A DNA stretch of 64,000 nucleotides from Ascoidea asiatica. Lineage: Eukaryota; Ascomycota; Saccharomycetes; Ascoideales; Ascoideaceae. Of the stretch, positions 42,171 to 55,100 are shown piece after piece; position 1 is the first letter of the stretch, and every line of letters begins with the position of its first letter. The stretch lies in the NCBI GenBank assembly GCA_001600695.1, contig BCKQ01000028.1:37824-101823 (forward strand), written 5' to 3'. Under the pieces are notes generated by a model. The model saw nothing but the letters and a program-made list of their open reading frames with translations. It made no database searches and was not told the origin of the DNA. The position numbers were made by a program, and so were the translations under genes.

Positions 42171-43028
42171 ATGGTTGTATTAAGAACGATTATTAGAGCT
42201 CAAAATTCTAAAATATCGTTGGATGAGTTGTTTAATACATTGATNACAATGAGTGAAGATATTGATGCAAATGATGGAAATAAAGAAGATTCAAATTTGG
42301 CTATCAACAATGTTAATAACATTGGTAAAAATGAAAAGAAAATGAAAAATTCTAAGAAGAAGAAATTTTCAGGAAAATGTTTTCATTGTGGAGTCGTTGA
42401 TCATAGGAAGGCTCAATGTTTTAAGTTAAAACATGAAAATGGCAATGGTAATAGTGATGATAGAGCAGGGTNTGAAGCAAATTTCACAGAACTTCTAAGA
42501 TTAGATGCTAATTTAGACGCTTCAAAAGATTGTACTGAAATTAATAATATAATTATAGATTCAGTAGCTGGTTCATCAATTACAGGTAATAGATTATNAT
42601 TACATGATATNAGTGATGTTAAAGATTTNTCATTGANTTTCAAAGGTCCAACTGGNAAAAGTTTTACACCAAAAGAAGTTGGTACACTAGNTTTAGCTAA
42701 AGATGATGCTGAAATTAAGATTAAATGCCACTATTTTCCTCAAATCAGACATACACTTGTTGCTGTATCTGATTTAGAAGATAAAAAAGGAANTGTTTCA
42801 GGTAGAANACTTACCTTTGGCAAAGATAANCATCAATTTATTCCTATTTTTGATAAAAAGAGAGTCTGGAATATTGATATGAAATACATTAGANAACCAG
42901 ATGTTTTGGTAAATAATGTGAACTTGCATAGTGCATTAGGACATATCAATAAAGATACAATTATGAAAAGTAAAAATCATGGTTTGTTTGTTGTTGTTGT
43001 GTTAAGGACTCGGATATCAAGGAGATAA
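42171..43028 (+). pseudogene. Retrotransposon zinc knuckle, protease and pre-integrase part
   Basis: Continues the gag frame. CFHCGVVDHRKAQC is a CX2CX4HX4C nucleocapsid knuckle (about residue 69). IIDSVAGSSITG marks the aspartic protease; the usual D-S/T-G triad reads DSV here, so the enzyme is probably inactive or has a base-call error. VNLHSALGHINKDTI is the GAG-pre-integrase motif. The frame is lost in a GTT/TTG-rich stretch at about 42985-43005, after which the integrase continues in another frame. Twelve or so N bases lie here. Confidence 0.8.
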
Positions 43029-43030
43029 AA

Positions 43031-45883
43031 GATCTTGAATGTCAAGTATGTGCTCTAGGAAAGGCAGAAGGGTTTGCTAATAGAGGTTCAAGTATGCTAG
43101 ATCAAATGGCATCATCACTATGGNAAGTTGTGCATAGTGATANGNCTGGTCCATTTAAAACCATGAATTACTCTTATTTTGCTACATTCACAGNTGAATT
43201 CACTAGTTATTGTTATACAATACCAATGCAAAATAAATCGAAAGTGGTTAAGAGTTTTGATAATTTAATCAGATTGGTTGAAACTCAGTATAATGTTAGA
43301 ATCAAAAGGATTCATAGCGATAATGGTGCTGAATATACTTCAAAAGAGATGGATTCTATTTGNATTAGGAAAGGAATTTTACAGAGTTTTACTACTCCTT
43401 ATACTNCTGCATNAAACCGTATTGCAGAAAAGAGAAATAATATTTTAGTTAGAGATGCAAAGGTTTTATTAGCTGGTAGTCAGAAATTAAAATCCAGGTT
43501 AAAACAATTTTTCTTCGATGCNATTTTATATGGAAACATGTTAAGAAATTGTACTTTTAACAATAGATTAGGAGATAGTCCANACCATTACTTAACAGGT
43601 AAGGCACTTAACATTNGAAAATTTTATGATTNTGGATCAGGGGTTGTGGTAACAGATCNAAGTATCAAANATAAAATGAAATCGAAAGGTGTTGTTGGTT
43701 ATTTTATAAGTCCTTCAACAAAATGTTTTGGATGGAAAATTTTTATTGAAAGTTTGAATAAGTGTATTGACACTAAACATGTTAGATTTTTCAAAAATGG
43801 TATTGCTCAAGAAAATATCTATGAAATTTTTGAGAAAGAATGGGAAGATATTGATATTGAAATTGAAAATGAAAATAAATCAGGAACAGCAATTAAAAAT
43901 GTAATTCCAATGGATAAACATGATAGTCACAGACGTCGTGATGACAGGGAAGTAATTAAAATAGTTCCAAAATCTGAAAATGTTGGTGAAAATGAAGATT
44001 TAGGTGATGAGCATGAAATTGAAAAAAAGGATGGTGGTGGGGATTCTGATGAAGTTATTCCAAAGAACTTGCAATCAGATCTTGNTAATGCTAAAGATAC
44101 CATATCTATGAATTTTAGGTCAATTTCATCTAGGACTAGAAAACATTTTGAAGGCAAGATAACCAAGCCTGTAACAAAGAAAGATGTTTCTAGTCTATAC
44201 AAGAACAAGATCAAATTTTTACTTAATAGCTTAGACGTTGAAAANTTATATGAGGATTTACCTGATGATATCTTGATGATAAATAATATTAATCCAGTTG
44301 TTATTNCAAAGTCAGTTAAGCAAGCTGAAGCTTCACCAGAATGGTTAAAATGGAAAGAAGCTATGGATTNAGAAATTGAAAGTTTAGAACTTCATAATAC
44401 TTGGAGTAAACCTTTCAATGATAGTGATGCATNGAAAAGAAGACCAATCAGAACAAAATGGGTTTTCAATATCAAAGGCAATGGTGTATTTAAAGCCAGA
44501 TTAGTTGNTTTAGGTAATCTTCAAGATGGTAATACTTATGATGACAGATATGCTACAACATTATATTCGGCTATGTTAAATATATGTATTGGATTATGCT
44601 TGACGAAAAAGTTAGTTTTAAATGTGATGGACATTTCAACTGCTAACTTAAATGCTGAACTTGATAAANATATTTTTATCTATATACCTGATGGTATAAA
44701 TGGTGCTGATGGTAAAACTAGAATAGCAAAATTGCAAAAGGCATTGCATGGTTTGAAACAAAGTGGTAGATTTTGGTACTCAACCATAGCTGCTTTTCTT
44801 AAAAAAAATAATTTCGAGGTTTCTCCTATCGCCCCTTCTGTTTATTTAAGGAAGAAAAATTCTGAAATTGTTGCTATTGCATTAGTATTTGTTGATGATA
44901 TGGTATTTATGACTAAAGGTGAGGAAGTGTTTAAGAACCTTATGAGTATTATTGAAAACAAATTCAAGTCTAGAATTTCACTTAAACATTCTGATGGTAC
45001 AGGTATGTTGTTAGGTTTTAATGTTGAAAAGATTTTTAACACAGATGGATCAATTAAACAAATGAAATTGTTCTTAGAAGTTAATATCTCAAAGTTTTGC
45101 AAAGCTAATAATTGTATTAATGATAAAAGACGTACTCCAATTTCGAGTGGCTTTTATTTCAAATTGGATGAGGAAAAATTGGATTATGATGCAGATACCT
45201 TCGCAAACTGTATCAAGAATTACAGATCAATTGTGGGATCGTTATTGTATATAAGCAATAGAAGTCGCCTAGATATTTCTTATGCTGCTCAATATATGGG
45301 AAGATTTTGTGAATTTCCCCATCCAAAATTATTTAAAGAACTAGAAAATATAATGAGTTATTTATATTTCTCAAATGAAAAAGGTTTGATATTTAAAGAT
45401 TATAGTAATATTAATTCAATTAACATTTATTGTGATGCAGATTTTTTAAGTGATCCAAATACTAGAAAGAGTAGTATCGCTATTATATCAAAGTTGGGAA
45501 ATAATTATAACATTTCATGGCGTTGTAAAGTTATTCCTCTTGTATGTACTTCATCAACTGAAGCTGAAATTCAGGGATTGATGATGGCTTGTAAAGAAGC
45601 AAGATGGTTAAAAGAAATCAAGTTATTTTTAAACTATGATGTTAACCAAAGTATTGTTGTTTATTGTGATATTAAAGCTGCAATAACTTTCTGAACAAAC
45701 AAAAATGGGAACTCTAGGAACAAACATTATGATATTAGATACCATGCCATTAAGGAAGATATCACCAATAGTACAATTCAATTAGTTCATATGAAATCTA
45801 AATTAATGTTGAAAGATATTCTAACCAAACCTTGTTCAGGAAAAATATTCAAAACTTTTGGTAAAAAGAATTTGAATTATTAA
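43031..45883 (+). pseudogene. Retrotransposon integrase, reverse transcriptase and RNase H
   Basis: The continuous frame from 43094 (and without ATG from 43031, where LECQVC is the end of the integrase HHCC zinc finger) runs to a TGA at 45692-45694, then on to TAA at 45881. The integrase core shows the three acidic positions: VVHSD, RIHSDNGAEY and NRIAEKRN. Reverse transcriptase: RTKWVFNIKGNG, VMDISTANLNAEL, FVDDMVFM (the YVDD box). RNase H: IYCDADFLSDPNTRKS and TSSTEAEIQGLMMACKEARWLK. After the TGA the frame encodes the usual copia end (RNKHYDIRYH, KDILTKPCS). The same TGA occurs in the second copy at 48224. Confidence 0.88.
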
Positions 45884-45910
45884 TCATTTCAAATACAAAT
45901 GAAGACAGTG

Positions 45911-46801
45911 TGTGGAATATTGCATCCTTGGGAATTGTTAATTTTCAATTATAATTTGTTTTGATTTATGTTTTGTTTTATTTTTTTCAAATTGTTTATG
46001 TCACATGTTTTTCTTACAACCAATGTATATGTTTTAAAGATGTTCAATATATATGGTTTTGAATTTAATTTTAATCATTATTTTGGATGGTAATAAATTT
46101 ACGTTGCCATAACTTTCAGAAGTCAATTAATATTGTATGGTAATATTATTCTTATTAATTAAAGTTGGTAGTGTTTTAGTTAAAGTGCCTTTTTGTGAAA
46201 AAGGCAAGATTGATATTTAGCTGCAAAATGAAATTGGTTTATTTGCTTAATTGAATCATTTAGAAAATAAATTGGTTATATCTAATTGGTCAACCTTCAA
46301 TGCTGCTTTTATTAAGTGATTTTTTTGGTCGGTGATTCTTTTGTTGGATTGAACTTTTATTTTTATTACTGTAAAGTGGAATTGCGTTGTGAGGTTGTTT
46401 GATTTGGTAATTTTGTTTAATCAAAATCAATTTTTTCTTAATTTGTTTTTATGTTTTTGGTATGAATTTGTATGTGTTTTTGTTTTACAAATTAAATTTA
46501 TTTTTTTATTTTGCAAATTAGTTTTGATTTCAAATTGATATAAATAAGTTGAATATTCTTTATTTATTTTATTTTATTTTTTTTTTTTGGTTTTGAATTA
46601 GCTTAGTTTATTATATATAATTGTTTTTTATATTATCTACATTTATTAATTTTATTTTATTAATATTACTTTTAATTAATTTATTTTATTAATAAATTAA
46701 AGCTTTATTTAAGATCACGTCTTACATCTAAGTTTTTTTGATATGCCTGTTTCAGGTCTTGAAGAAGAACATAGCTTATTGTCTGCCACAAATTTTCTTC
46801 A
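45911..46801 (+). mobile_element. 3' LTR of Ty1/copia element
   Basis: 891 bp, TGTGGAATATT to TTTTCTTCA. Preceded by a purine-rich stretch (AATGAAGACAGTG), the likely plus-strand primer. Confidence 0.92.
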
Positions 46802-47003
46802 TTAACTATTGAGTGTTGAAATAAATGTAGTAGATAATGAAAGACTTAATTGAATCTTCTTAAAAAAATTGGGTTTGTCACGCTTTTTATTCTCACAATT
46901 ACAAATCCGCCCAGAAAAAAATATCAGGAAGCCCCTTTTTTTCGTTTACTTTTTTGCCAAGAAATTTTCCCTGAGGCATATGATTGAACAACCCTTGCTA
47001 TTG
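46802..47003. repeat. Right flank of the element, first copy (202 bp, repeated at 49332-49533)
   Basis: Begins with the TTAAC target duplication. It differs from the second copy at three positions and has the same length, and it ends exactly at the gap. Confidence 0.9.
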
Positions 47004-47103
47004 NNNNNNNNNNNNNNNNNNNNNNNNNNNNNNNNNNNNNNNNNNNNNNNNNNNNNNNNNNNNNNNNNNNNNNNNNNNNNNNNNNNNNNNNNNNNNNNNN
47101 NNN
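47004..47103. other. Assembly gap, exactly 100 N
   Basis: A run of exactly 100 N is the usual placeholder for a gap of unknown size between scaffolded contigs. Confidence 0.98.
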
Positions 47104-48441
47104 TGTTAAATATATGTATTGGATTATGCTTGACGAAAAAGTTAGTTTTAAATGTGATGGACATTTCAACTGCTAACTTAAATGCTGAACTTGATAAACA
47201 TATTTTTATCTATATACCTGATGGTATAAATGGTGCTGATGGTAAAACTAGAATAGCAAAATTGCAAAAGGCATTGTATGGTTTGAAACAAAGTGGTAGA
47301 TTTTGGTACTCAACCATAGCTGCTTTTCTTAAAAACAATAATTTCGAGGTTTCTCCTATCGCCCCTTCTGTTTATTTAAGGAAGAAAAATTCTGAAATTG
47401 TTGCTATTGTATTAGTATTTGTTGATGATATGGTATTTATGACTAAAGGTGAGGAAGTGGTTAAGAACCTTATGAGTATTATTCAAAACAAATTCAAGTC
47501 TAGAATTTCACTTAAACATTCTGATGGTACAGGTATGTTGTTAGGTTTTAATGTTTAAAAGATTTTTAACACAGATGGATCAATTAAACAAATGAAATTG
47601 TTCTTAGAAGATAATATCACAAAGTTTTGCAAAGCTAATAATTGTATAAATGATAAAAGACGTACTCCAATTTTGAGTGGCTTTTATTTCAAATTGGATG
47701 AGGAAAAATTGGATTATGATGCAGATACTTTTGCAAACTGTATCAAGAATTACAGATCAATTGTTGGATCGTTATTGTATATAAGCAATAGAGGTCGCCT
47801 AGATATTTCTTATGCTTGTCAATATATGGCAAGATTTTGTGAATTTCCCCATCCAAAATTATTTAAAGAACTAGAAAATATAATGAATTATTTATATTTC
47901 TCAAATTAAAAAGGTTTGATATATAAAGATTATAGTAATATTAATTCAATTAACATTTATTGTGTTGCAGATTTTTTTAAGTGATCCAAATACTAGAAAG
48001 AGTAGTATCGGTATTATATCAAAGTTGGGAAATAATTTAAACCTTTCATGGGGTTATAAAGTTACTCCTCTTGTATGTACTTCATCAACTGAAGCTGAAA
48101 TTCAGGGATTGATGATGGCTTGTACAGAAGTAAGATGGTTAAAAGAAATCAAGTTATTTTTAAACTATGATGTTAACCGAAGTATTGTTGTTTATTGTGA
48201 TATTAAAGCTGCAATAACTTTCTGAACAAACAGAAATGTGAACTCTAGGAACAAACATTATGATATTAGATACCATGCCATTAAGGAAGATCTCACCAAT
48301 GGTACAATTCAATTAGTTCATATGAAATCTAAATTAATGTTGAAAGATATTCTAACCAAACCTTGTTCAAGAAAAGAATTCAAAACTTTTGGTGAAAAGA
48401 ATTTGAATTATTAATCATTTCAAATAGAAATTAAGAAAGTG
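47104..48441 (+). pseudogene. Second version of the retrotransposon RT-RNase H part
   Basis: Corresponds base for base to 44574-45910 of the first copy. Several per cent of bases differ, and there are extra lesions: TAA at 47556 (Val-Glu region after LLGFN), TAA at 47907 and a one-base insertion in the T run at about 47972, besides the shared TGA at 48224. It starts at the gap, so no integrase or gag is present. It is probably an alternative assembly or haplotype of the first element. Confidence 0.85.
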
Positions 48442-49331
48442 TGTGGAATATTCCATCCTTGGCAATTATTAATTTTCAATTATAATTTGTTTTGATTTAT
48501 GTTTTATTTTATTTTTTTCTAATTGTTTATGTCACATGTTTTTGTTACAACCAATGTATATGTTTTAAAGATGTTCCATATATATGGTTTTTAATTTAAT
48601 TTTAACCATTATTTTGGATGGTAATGAATTTACGTTGCCATAACTTTCAGAAGGCAACTTTAATATTGTATGGTAATATTATTCTTATTAATTCAAGTTG
48701 GTAGTGTATTTGTTAAAGTGCCTTTTTGTAAAAAAAGGCAAGTTTACTATTTAGCTGCAAAATGAAATTGGTTTATTTGCTCAGTTGAATCATTTAGAAT
48801 ATAAATTGGCTATATCTAATTGGTGAACTTTCAATGCTGCTTTTATTAACTGGTTTTTTTGGTTAGTGATTCTTTTGTTAGATTGAACTTTTATTTTTAT
48901 TACTGTAAAGTGGAATTTCGTTTTGAGGCTGTTTTGGTGATTTTGTTTAATCCAAATCAATTTGCTCTTAATTTGTTTTTATGTTTTTGTTATTAATTTG
49001 TATGTGTTTTAGTTTTACAAATTAAATTTATTTTTTTATTTTGCAAATTAGTTTTGTTTTCAAATTGATATAAATAAGTTGAATTTTCTTTATTTATTTT
49101 ATTTTATTTTTTTTATTTTGTTTTGAATTATCTTTGTTTATTGAATATAATTGTTTATTATATTATATACATTTATTAATATTATTTTACTAATATTACT
49201 CTTAATTAATTTATTTTATTAATAAATTAAAGCTTTATTTAAGATCACGTTTTACATCTAAGTTTTTTTGACATGCCTGTTTCAGGTCTTGAAGAAGAAC
49301 ATAGCTTATTGTCTGCCACAAATTCTCTTCA
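48442..49331 (+). mobile_element. 3' LTR, second version
   Basis: 890 bp, TGTGGAATATTCC to TTCTCTTCA, followed by the same TTAAC flank. In the compared part it is closer to the 5' LTR at 40662 than to the 3' LTR at 45911. Confidence 0.9.
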
Positions 49332-52149
49332 TTAACTATTGAGTGTTGAAATAAATGTAGTAGATAATGAAAGACTTAATTGAATCTTCTAAAAAAAATT
49401 GGGTTTGTCACGCTTTTTATTTTCACAATTACAAATCTGCCCAGAAAAAAATATCAGGAAGCCCCTTTTTTTCGTTTACTTTTTTGCCAAGAAATTTTCC
49501 CTGAGGCATATGATTGAACAACCCTTGCTATTGCCACAAAAGGAGAATTCTCGGGAAACATTCGTACACCGTGCACAAAGTGCATTACCGTAGTAAATGA
49601 TTTGCTATTTGCAGGCTTACAATTTTGGAAAAAGCCTTCAAGTTTCAGGGCCACAAGATTTGAACCCTTTTCAACATTCGTTTATGCNTCAAGGGTTAAT
49701 GCGCAGTGGCCCGTTGGCTCTATANACACCCAATGTGGTAAGAACACTACCTACCACNTAATCTACAGCACTATTATTACCCTTTTAATAACTTTCAGTG
49801 GAGATTAAAATCATGATTTAATCCAATATTCTTGTAATATTCCAATATTGTAACGTGTGCTTCAGTTATTTATCTTTCTGAATTTTAAATATTGTTCAAC
49901 AAAATGGGCTAATGGAGTTAATTGTTTCTCAGTTTGGTTAGTTGTTTACATAATCACTAGGCTTTTTATTTTTCTTTTTTTATTTACTATTAGATGACTT
50001 GCTGTTTGTTTTTTTAATATAGGATTCAATAAATCCTCTAATATACAATGATGTTGTACTATCTTTTACTACTCTTACTTAAATAAATTCTTTGCAAGTT
50101 ATTGCTAGTATTTTGAACATTAGTAATTGACTTTTATTTCCATTTTGGCAAAATCTACTCACTCCCGCCAATATTTTAATATCTTTGTTCGCTTCAAACT
50201 TGCTTCATTTGATATGTCTGAGACAATATTTCGTACTATTAGCTCACTGATGTTACAGATGAAGCATCTTGGCAAATACACTGTATTTGTTGGCAAAACA
50301 CCCTGCATCCGAATCTCTTGGCATTCCTCTATTTAAGCTTCTCTCTCCACCGGATGCACGTTCATGTGTTAAACTTCATATATTTATGTGCCCCCAGCGA
50401 TAATCAAATATCAGGGTGGTATATTGTTCCGTAACAAAACATTAGTAGAGTTACTGATAAAGAGAATTCTTTTTTTCAATATCAAAACAAAATAAATATT
50501 TTTCTTGTTCTCATTTAAAAAAAAACCTGCCTTGAATTTTACAAATCATATAAAAACAATATTGATAATTACAATTATGATAATAATTTTGTAGCAATAA
50601 AACGAGTAGTAATAACAATTTATATTTCAATCAGAGTAACCGGTCCGATTCTCTTTCAAACTACTAAGTTCAATCCGATCCTTTTTCTTAAAAGAAAAGT
50701 AAATTTAAGAAAAACTAAATATTTTCTACCGGTGTTACCTTTTCTTTTTATCCTAAGCACCGGATGTTGAGTTTCAATTTNAATTAAAATTTTGCTTACA
50801 AATGGATTTCATGAAAAAAAAATCAAAACAAAAAAGAGGCAGATGCTTGAAAAAAAAAGTTAAGTAAATAGATACAAAGCCATCGAACAAATTTTGTAGA
50901 TTTTAGCTAAAGTATCATAGTAAACACTGAATCATTGAGAGATTTCATTATTATTAGTAGGAATTGTATTGAATAAAAGAATATTTTACCAAAGCTGTTT
51001 ATTGAAGTATTGCAAATAAACTAATAATTAATAAGCTTTCAAAATATGAAGAAGAAATGATTTTGTTAAAAAAATGGATATGTACTACTTGAATAAGCTC
51101 TAAAGGATTCAAGGAATTTAATATTTTCAATAGTTTCTACTTTAAAAGGCTATATACCTGGATAATATTTACCTAGTTAAAAGAAAGTGTTATTCAAGAA
51201 TNCTTAAAAAAATACAATATCAAAATATCAAATAATTCTCCTAAGATTCATAACTTCTGTAATTTTTACCCCACCCATAAATTTAATGCTATTGATATTC
51301 TATTGATAATTTGTTAATTCAATAATATAAACCAAATAAAAGTACAGAGAAAAATTGTTTTTGCTCTAAAAATTCCAGTGATCCATATACACAAAAATAT
51401 ACATTTTGTATTCATGATCATCTTATTATCTTTAAATGAATATGATAGCCTGACTCTATGAATGTTATTCTTTAGAACCGTTATGCTATCATTAATCAAT
51501 AAAAATTTATAATTNAACGGAGCTAAAATAATTTAAATTTAATTGAATTTGATTCATTTTAGTTTCACCTTTGCTTTTGATTTTACTTTTACTTTTAATT
51601 TCAATTTTTCTATTTTTCTATTTTTCTATCTTTNTATTTTCCCCTTTTCATTATTGATGATTTGAAAAAAGATTTCCAATGATTAGAATATTGTTTTCCG
51701 TTTGTTATTCTGCATTTAAGAAAAAGTTTCAAAATAATTCAATCTACAAAGTTAACCATAAATTCAGATCCAACTCATATGATTGATTTTGCATTTAAAT
51801 TCTCTTCTTTCAAACATTAAACATTGATTGATAATTTAATTTTTATCAAGCAGAAAATCATCTTTTTGAGTTACAATTCGAGATTACGTAATAAAATTAA
51901 AAGATTACATAATTGGAATCTTACAAATGAAATAGCGGTACTCGTAACATTACTAACGTTACGATTGTTGTTATTGTTACTGTTCTTGGTTATTGAATAA
52001 TCTCCAAGAAGTTAAATCAATTAAAACTGGAGAATTGGAGATTGGAATATATAAAAATTATTAACCATTAGTCATTAAACAAACAATTATCAGCTAAGTT
52101 TATTTAAGATTTTGAAAGTGATTAAAGTAATTAGAAAACTGAGTGATAG
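49332..52149. other. Long intergenic region between the Ty element and TAF2
   Basis: 49332-49533 repeats the first flank. 49540-49800 is richer in GC and has a nested inverted repeat (listed separately). 50130-50440 is a second patch of moderate GC with no coding pattern that I trust. 50450-52149 is AT-rich, with a 6-bp inverted repeat CGTAAC/GTTACG at 51943-51963 about 190 bp upstream of TAF2. No gene is called. Confidence 0.45.
49648..49712. repeat. Nested inverted repeat GGGCCAC...GTGGCCC
   Basis: Outer 7-bp stem (49648-49654 with 49706-49712), a symmetrical 8/8-nt internal loop, inner 7-bp stem AACCCTT/AAGGGTT (49663-49669 with 49691-49697) and a 21-nt loop. On the minus strand it includes GGGTTCAAATCT, like a tRNA B box, but it does not make a standard cloverleaf. 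Confidence 0.6.
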
Positions 52150-55100
52150 ATGGATCTGTCTATGATACCCCCTTCATCAAGTAATTTAACTAATTCTAAT
52201 AATCATTCAACTCAATCAATATTTCATCATCATGATCCTTATAAAGTTGTTCATCAATATGTTGCATTGGATATAGATTTGGCATCACATAAGATCAATG
52301 CAACAACCGAATTAACTGTGATTCCAACAAATCCTCATATAAAATACTTAAAATTGGATTGTCGTTCCATTCATATAAAAAATGTCACTTGTAATGATAA
52401 AGTTGCAAAATATATTCATGATGATATCATTAATTCAGAAAATTTCGANTATTTAAATATAAATCAAAACGTAGATTTTAATAATCCAGATATAACTAAA
52501 AATGTTAAAAATTATCATAAAAATGTAAGAACAAAATATAATCGATTATTTGAAGGAAAAAATACAAAAGAATTGTTTATTCAATTACCTGAAGGTATTA
52601 AAATTACTTTACAAGAATCATCACAAACTCCAATGTCAACTATATCACCATATACTACAAACACAAATAATATAAAAACTCCTTCAAATGATAATCTAAT
52701 ATATACTCCCTTGATCATAAAAATTGTTTATAGTTTACAGAATCCAATTGATGGAGTAAATTTTGTGGGGGGTTATGTAAATAATAGAAAAATTGAAAAA
52801 TATAATTGGCATGCTTATACAATCAATTCAAGTTTAACTTTGTCTACATCTAGTTGGCTTCCTTGTATTGATTCTCTCTGGGAAAGATCAACTTTTCAAT
52901 TTGATATAACGGTTCCTAAAACTATAGGCTCTATTGAAAGCTCTAATGATATAGAAGAAATTAATGGAAAAATTCAGATTGATCAAGATGATGATTTAAA
53001 TAATGATATCGATGAAAATTATGAAACAATAAATGAAAGAGAAATAAAAGTAATATGTGGAGATTTATCTGCATTGAAAGAATCTCCTCATCCAATGGAT
53101 TCTAAAAAAAAAGTGGTGTCTTTTCAAATATCTACTCCTATTTCACCACATCATATTGGATGGGCTGTGGGTCCATTTAAATCATTCAGAGTAACAGATT
53201 TAAAAGACAAAGAAGAAGACACTTATTACGATTTTGATTATGAAAAAGATACTCTCCAGATTCAAACAGTAATATTCTCTTTACCAATGTACTTAAATGC
53301 AGCAAGAAATAGTACTATTTTTCTAAGTCAAGCAATTGATTTTTTTTCTAGAGAATTTGGTTCTTTTCCATTTCCAAGTTATTCGATTTTATTTGTCGAT
53401 GACATGCCAACAGATAATTCTGCATCATTTGCTGGGTTAAGTATATCATCAAATAGAATTTTATATGAATGTAATGTTATTGATAAATTAAGTCAAACAA
53501 CAGATATAATTCTTGAAGGACTATGTTCTCAATGGTCAGGGGTTAATATTGTTCCAATGGATTATTCTGATATGTGGATTATGTTAGGCATCTCAAAATA
53601 TATGAGTCTACAATATATTAAAAAATTAATGGGACTTAATGAATTCAAATATAGGATTAAAAAATTTTCTGAGAAAATATGTATAGAAGATATTGGAAAA
53701 AGACCGTTAGCCAACCCAAAATTTTTTTTCCCCATTAATGAGTTTTGTGATCCTTCTGTCAACTTTCTTAAACTAAAAGCACCTATGGTTCTTTATATAT
53801 TAGATAGAAGAATGACAAAAACTGATAAATCTTTTGGATTGTCAAGAGTTATACCTAAAATATTTTTACAAGCCATGTCTGGTGATTTACCTAATGGAGG
53901 TTTATCTTCAAGTCATTTTCAACATTTATGTGAAAAGGTGAATCATAATAAATTAGATGACTTTTTTAGCCAATGGGTATATGGTGCCGGAACTCCTATT
54001 TTAGAAGTTACTCAAAGGTTCAATAAAAAAAGAATGCTAATAGAAATGGGAATAAGGCAAGTACAATATAAAGAGATAAAAGACCTGAATGTTAAACCAA
54101 AAACTTTAATAAATGATCTTGTTGCTTACTTGGACAATAAAAAGCATGTAAGTTTAGGAGTTCAACCAATTTTTACCGGCCCTATGACTATTAGAATACA
54201 TGAAATAGATGGTACACCTTATGAACATATAATAAATATAAAAGAAAGTTTTTCACGATTAGAAATTCCTTATAACACTAAATATAAGAGATTAAAAAGA
54301 ACACATAGACCAAATGAAGGAGAGGCAGCCGATACAAATAATGTGGATGCACAGTTTGGAGGAAATGTTGAGTTATTTCACGGAAAATGTCTTGGAAATG
54401 TTTTGACTTCAGAAGAAGAAATCAAAGAGTGGGATATGGATTTCTGGAGCAAAGAGGATGTCGAGAAAAAGCAAAATGAACCATTTGAATGGGTTAGAAT
54501 CGATGCTGATTTCGAATGGATTTGTCAAATACACTTAGATCAACCTGATTATATGTTCACATCACAGCTTCAAGCAGATAGAGATATCGAGGCTCAATAT
54601 GATTCTGTAATGTATTTCAAAAGTTGCAAACCAACCAAATTGTACTCAAGCATTCTTACTAGAACACTAATGGATAATCGCTATTACTTTGGAATTCGAC
54701 AAGCAGCTGCAGAAGCATTAATCAACTTTCAGGAGGTTGGNATGAAACAGTTACTAAAAGCATTTAAGATTATTTACTGCTTTGAAGATTCCTCAATTCC
54801 TTTGAATAATGATTTTTCAGATTTTAGTAGTTATTTTTTGAAAAAAGGTATGATTAACGCAATGGCTAAAATTAGAGATTCTGAAGGGAGATGTCCTATT
54901 GAAATAAGAAATTTTATTTTAAATTGTTTGAAATTCAATGAAAACAATGGAAATTATTTCTCAGATAGTTTTTACCTAGGAAGTTTGATAGAAGCTATGG
55001 TGACTTCATTGGATGAAAATAATTCTTTTATTGATGAAAATTCAATAAAACAGCAAGAAGAATCCAAAATGTTGATATTAGAAGAATTGAATAAACTACA

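Larger units (their letters stand above)
40662..46801 (+). mobile_element. Ty1/copia-type LTR retrotransposon, complete but decayed
   Basis: A 6.1-kb element of the Pseudoviridae type: LTR 40662-41554, primer-binding site 41555, gag-pol with domains in the order capsid, zinc knuckle, protease, integrase, reverse transcriptase, RNase H, and LTR 45911-46801. It is bounded by a 5-bp duplication (TTANC / TTAAC). The coding region is broken by an in-frame TAA in gag (42159), a frameshift near 43000 and an in-frame TGA (45692). N bases are concentrated here, consistent with reads from several element copies having been merged. It lies between NRG1 and TAF2 and interrupts no gene. Confidence 0.93.

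Noticed and set aside
47104-49331. A second, independent retrotransposon insertion
   Set aside because: The right flank and target duplication are the same as for the first element, and the repeated block has exactly the same length on both sides of the gap, so one insertion assembled twice is more likely.
49648-49712. tRNA gene on the minus strand
   Set aside because: The acceptor-like stem encloses only 65 nt, the T stem does not pair properly and no D or anticodon arm of standard size can be drawn.
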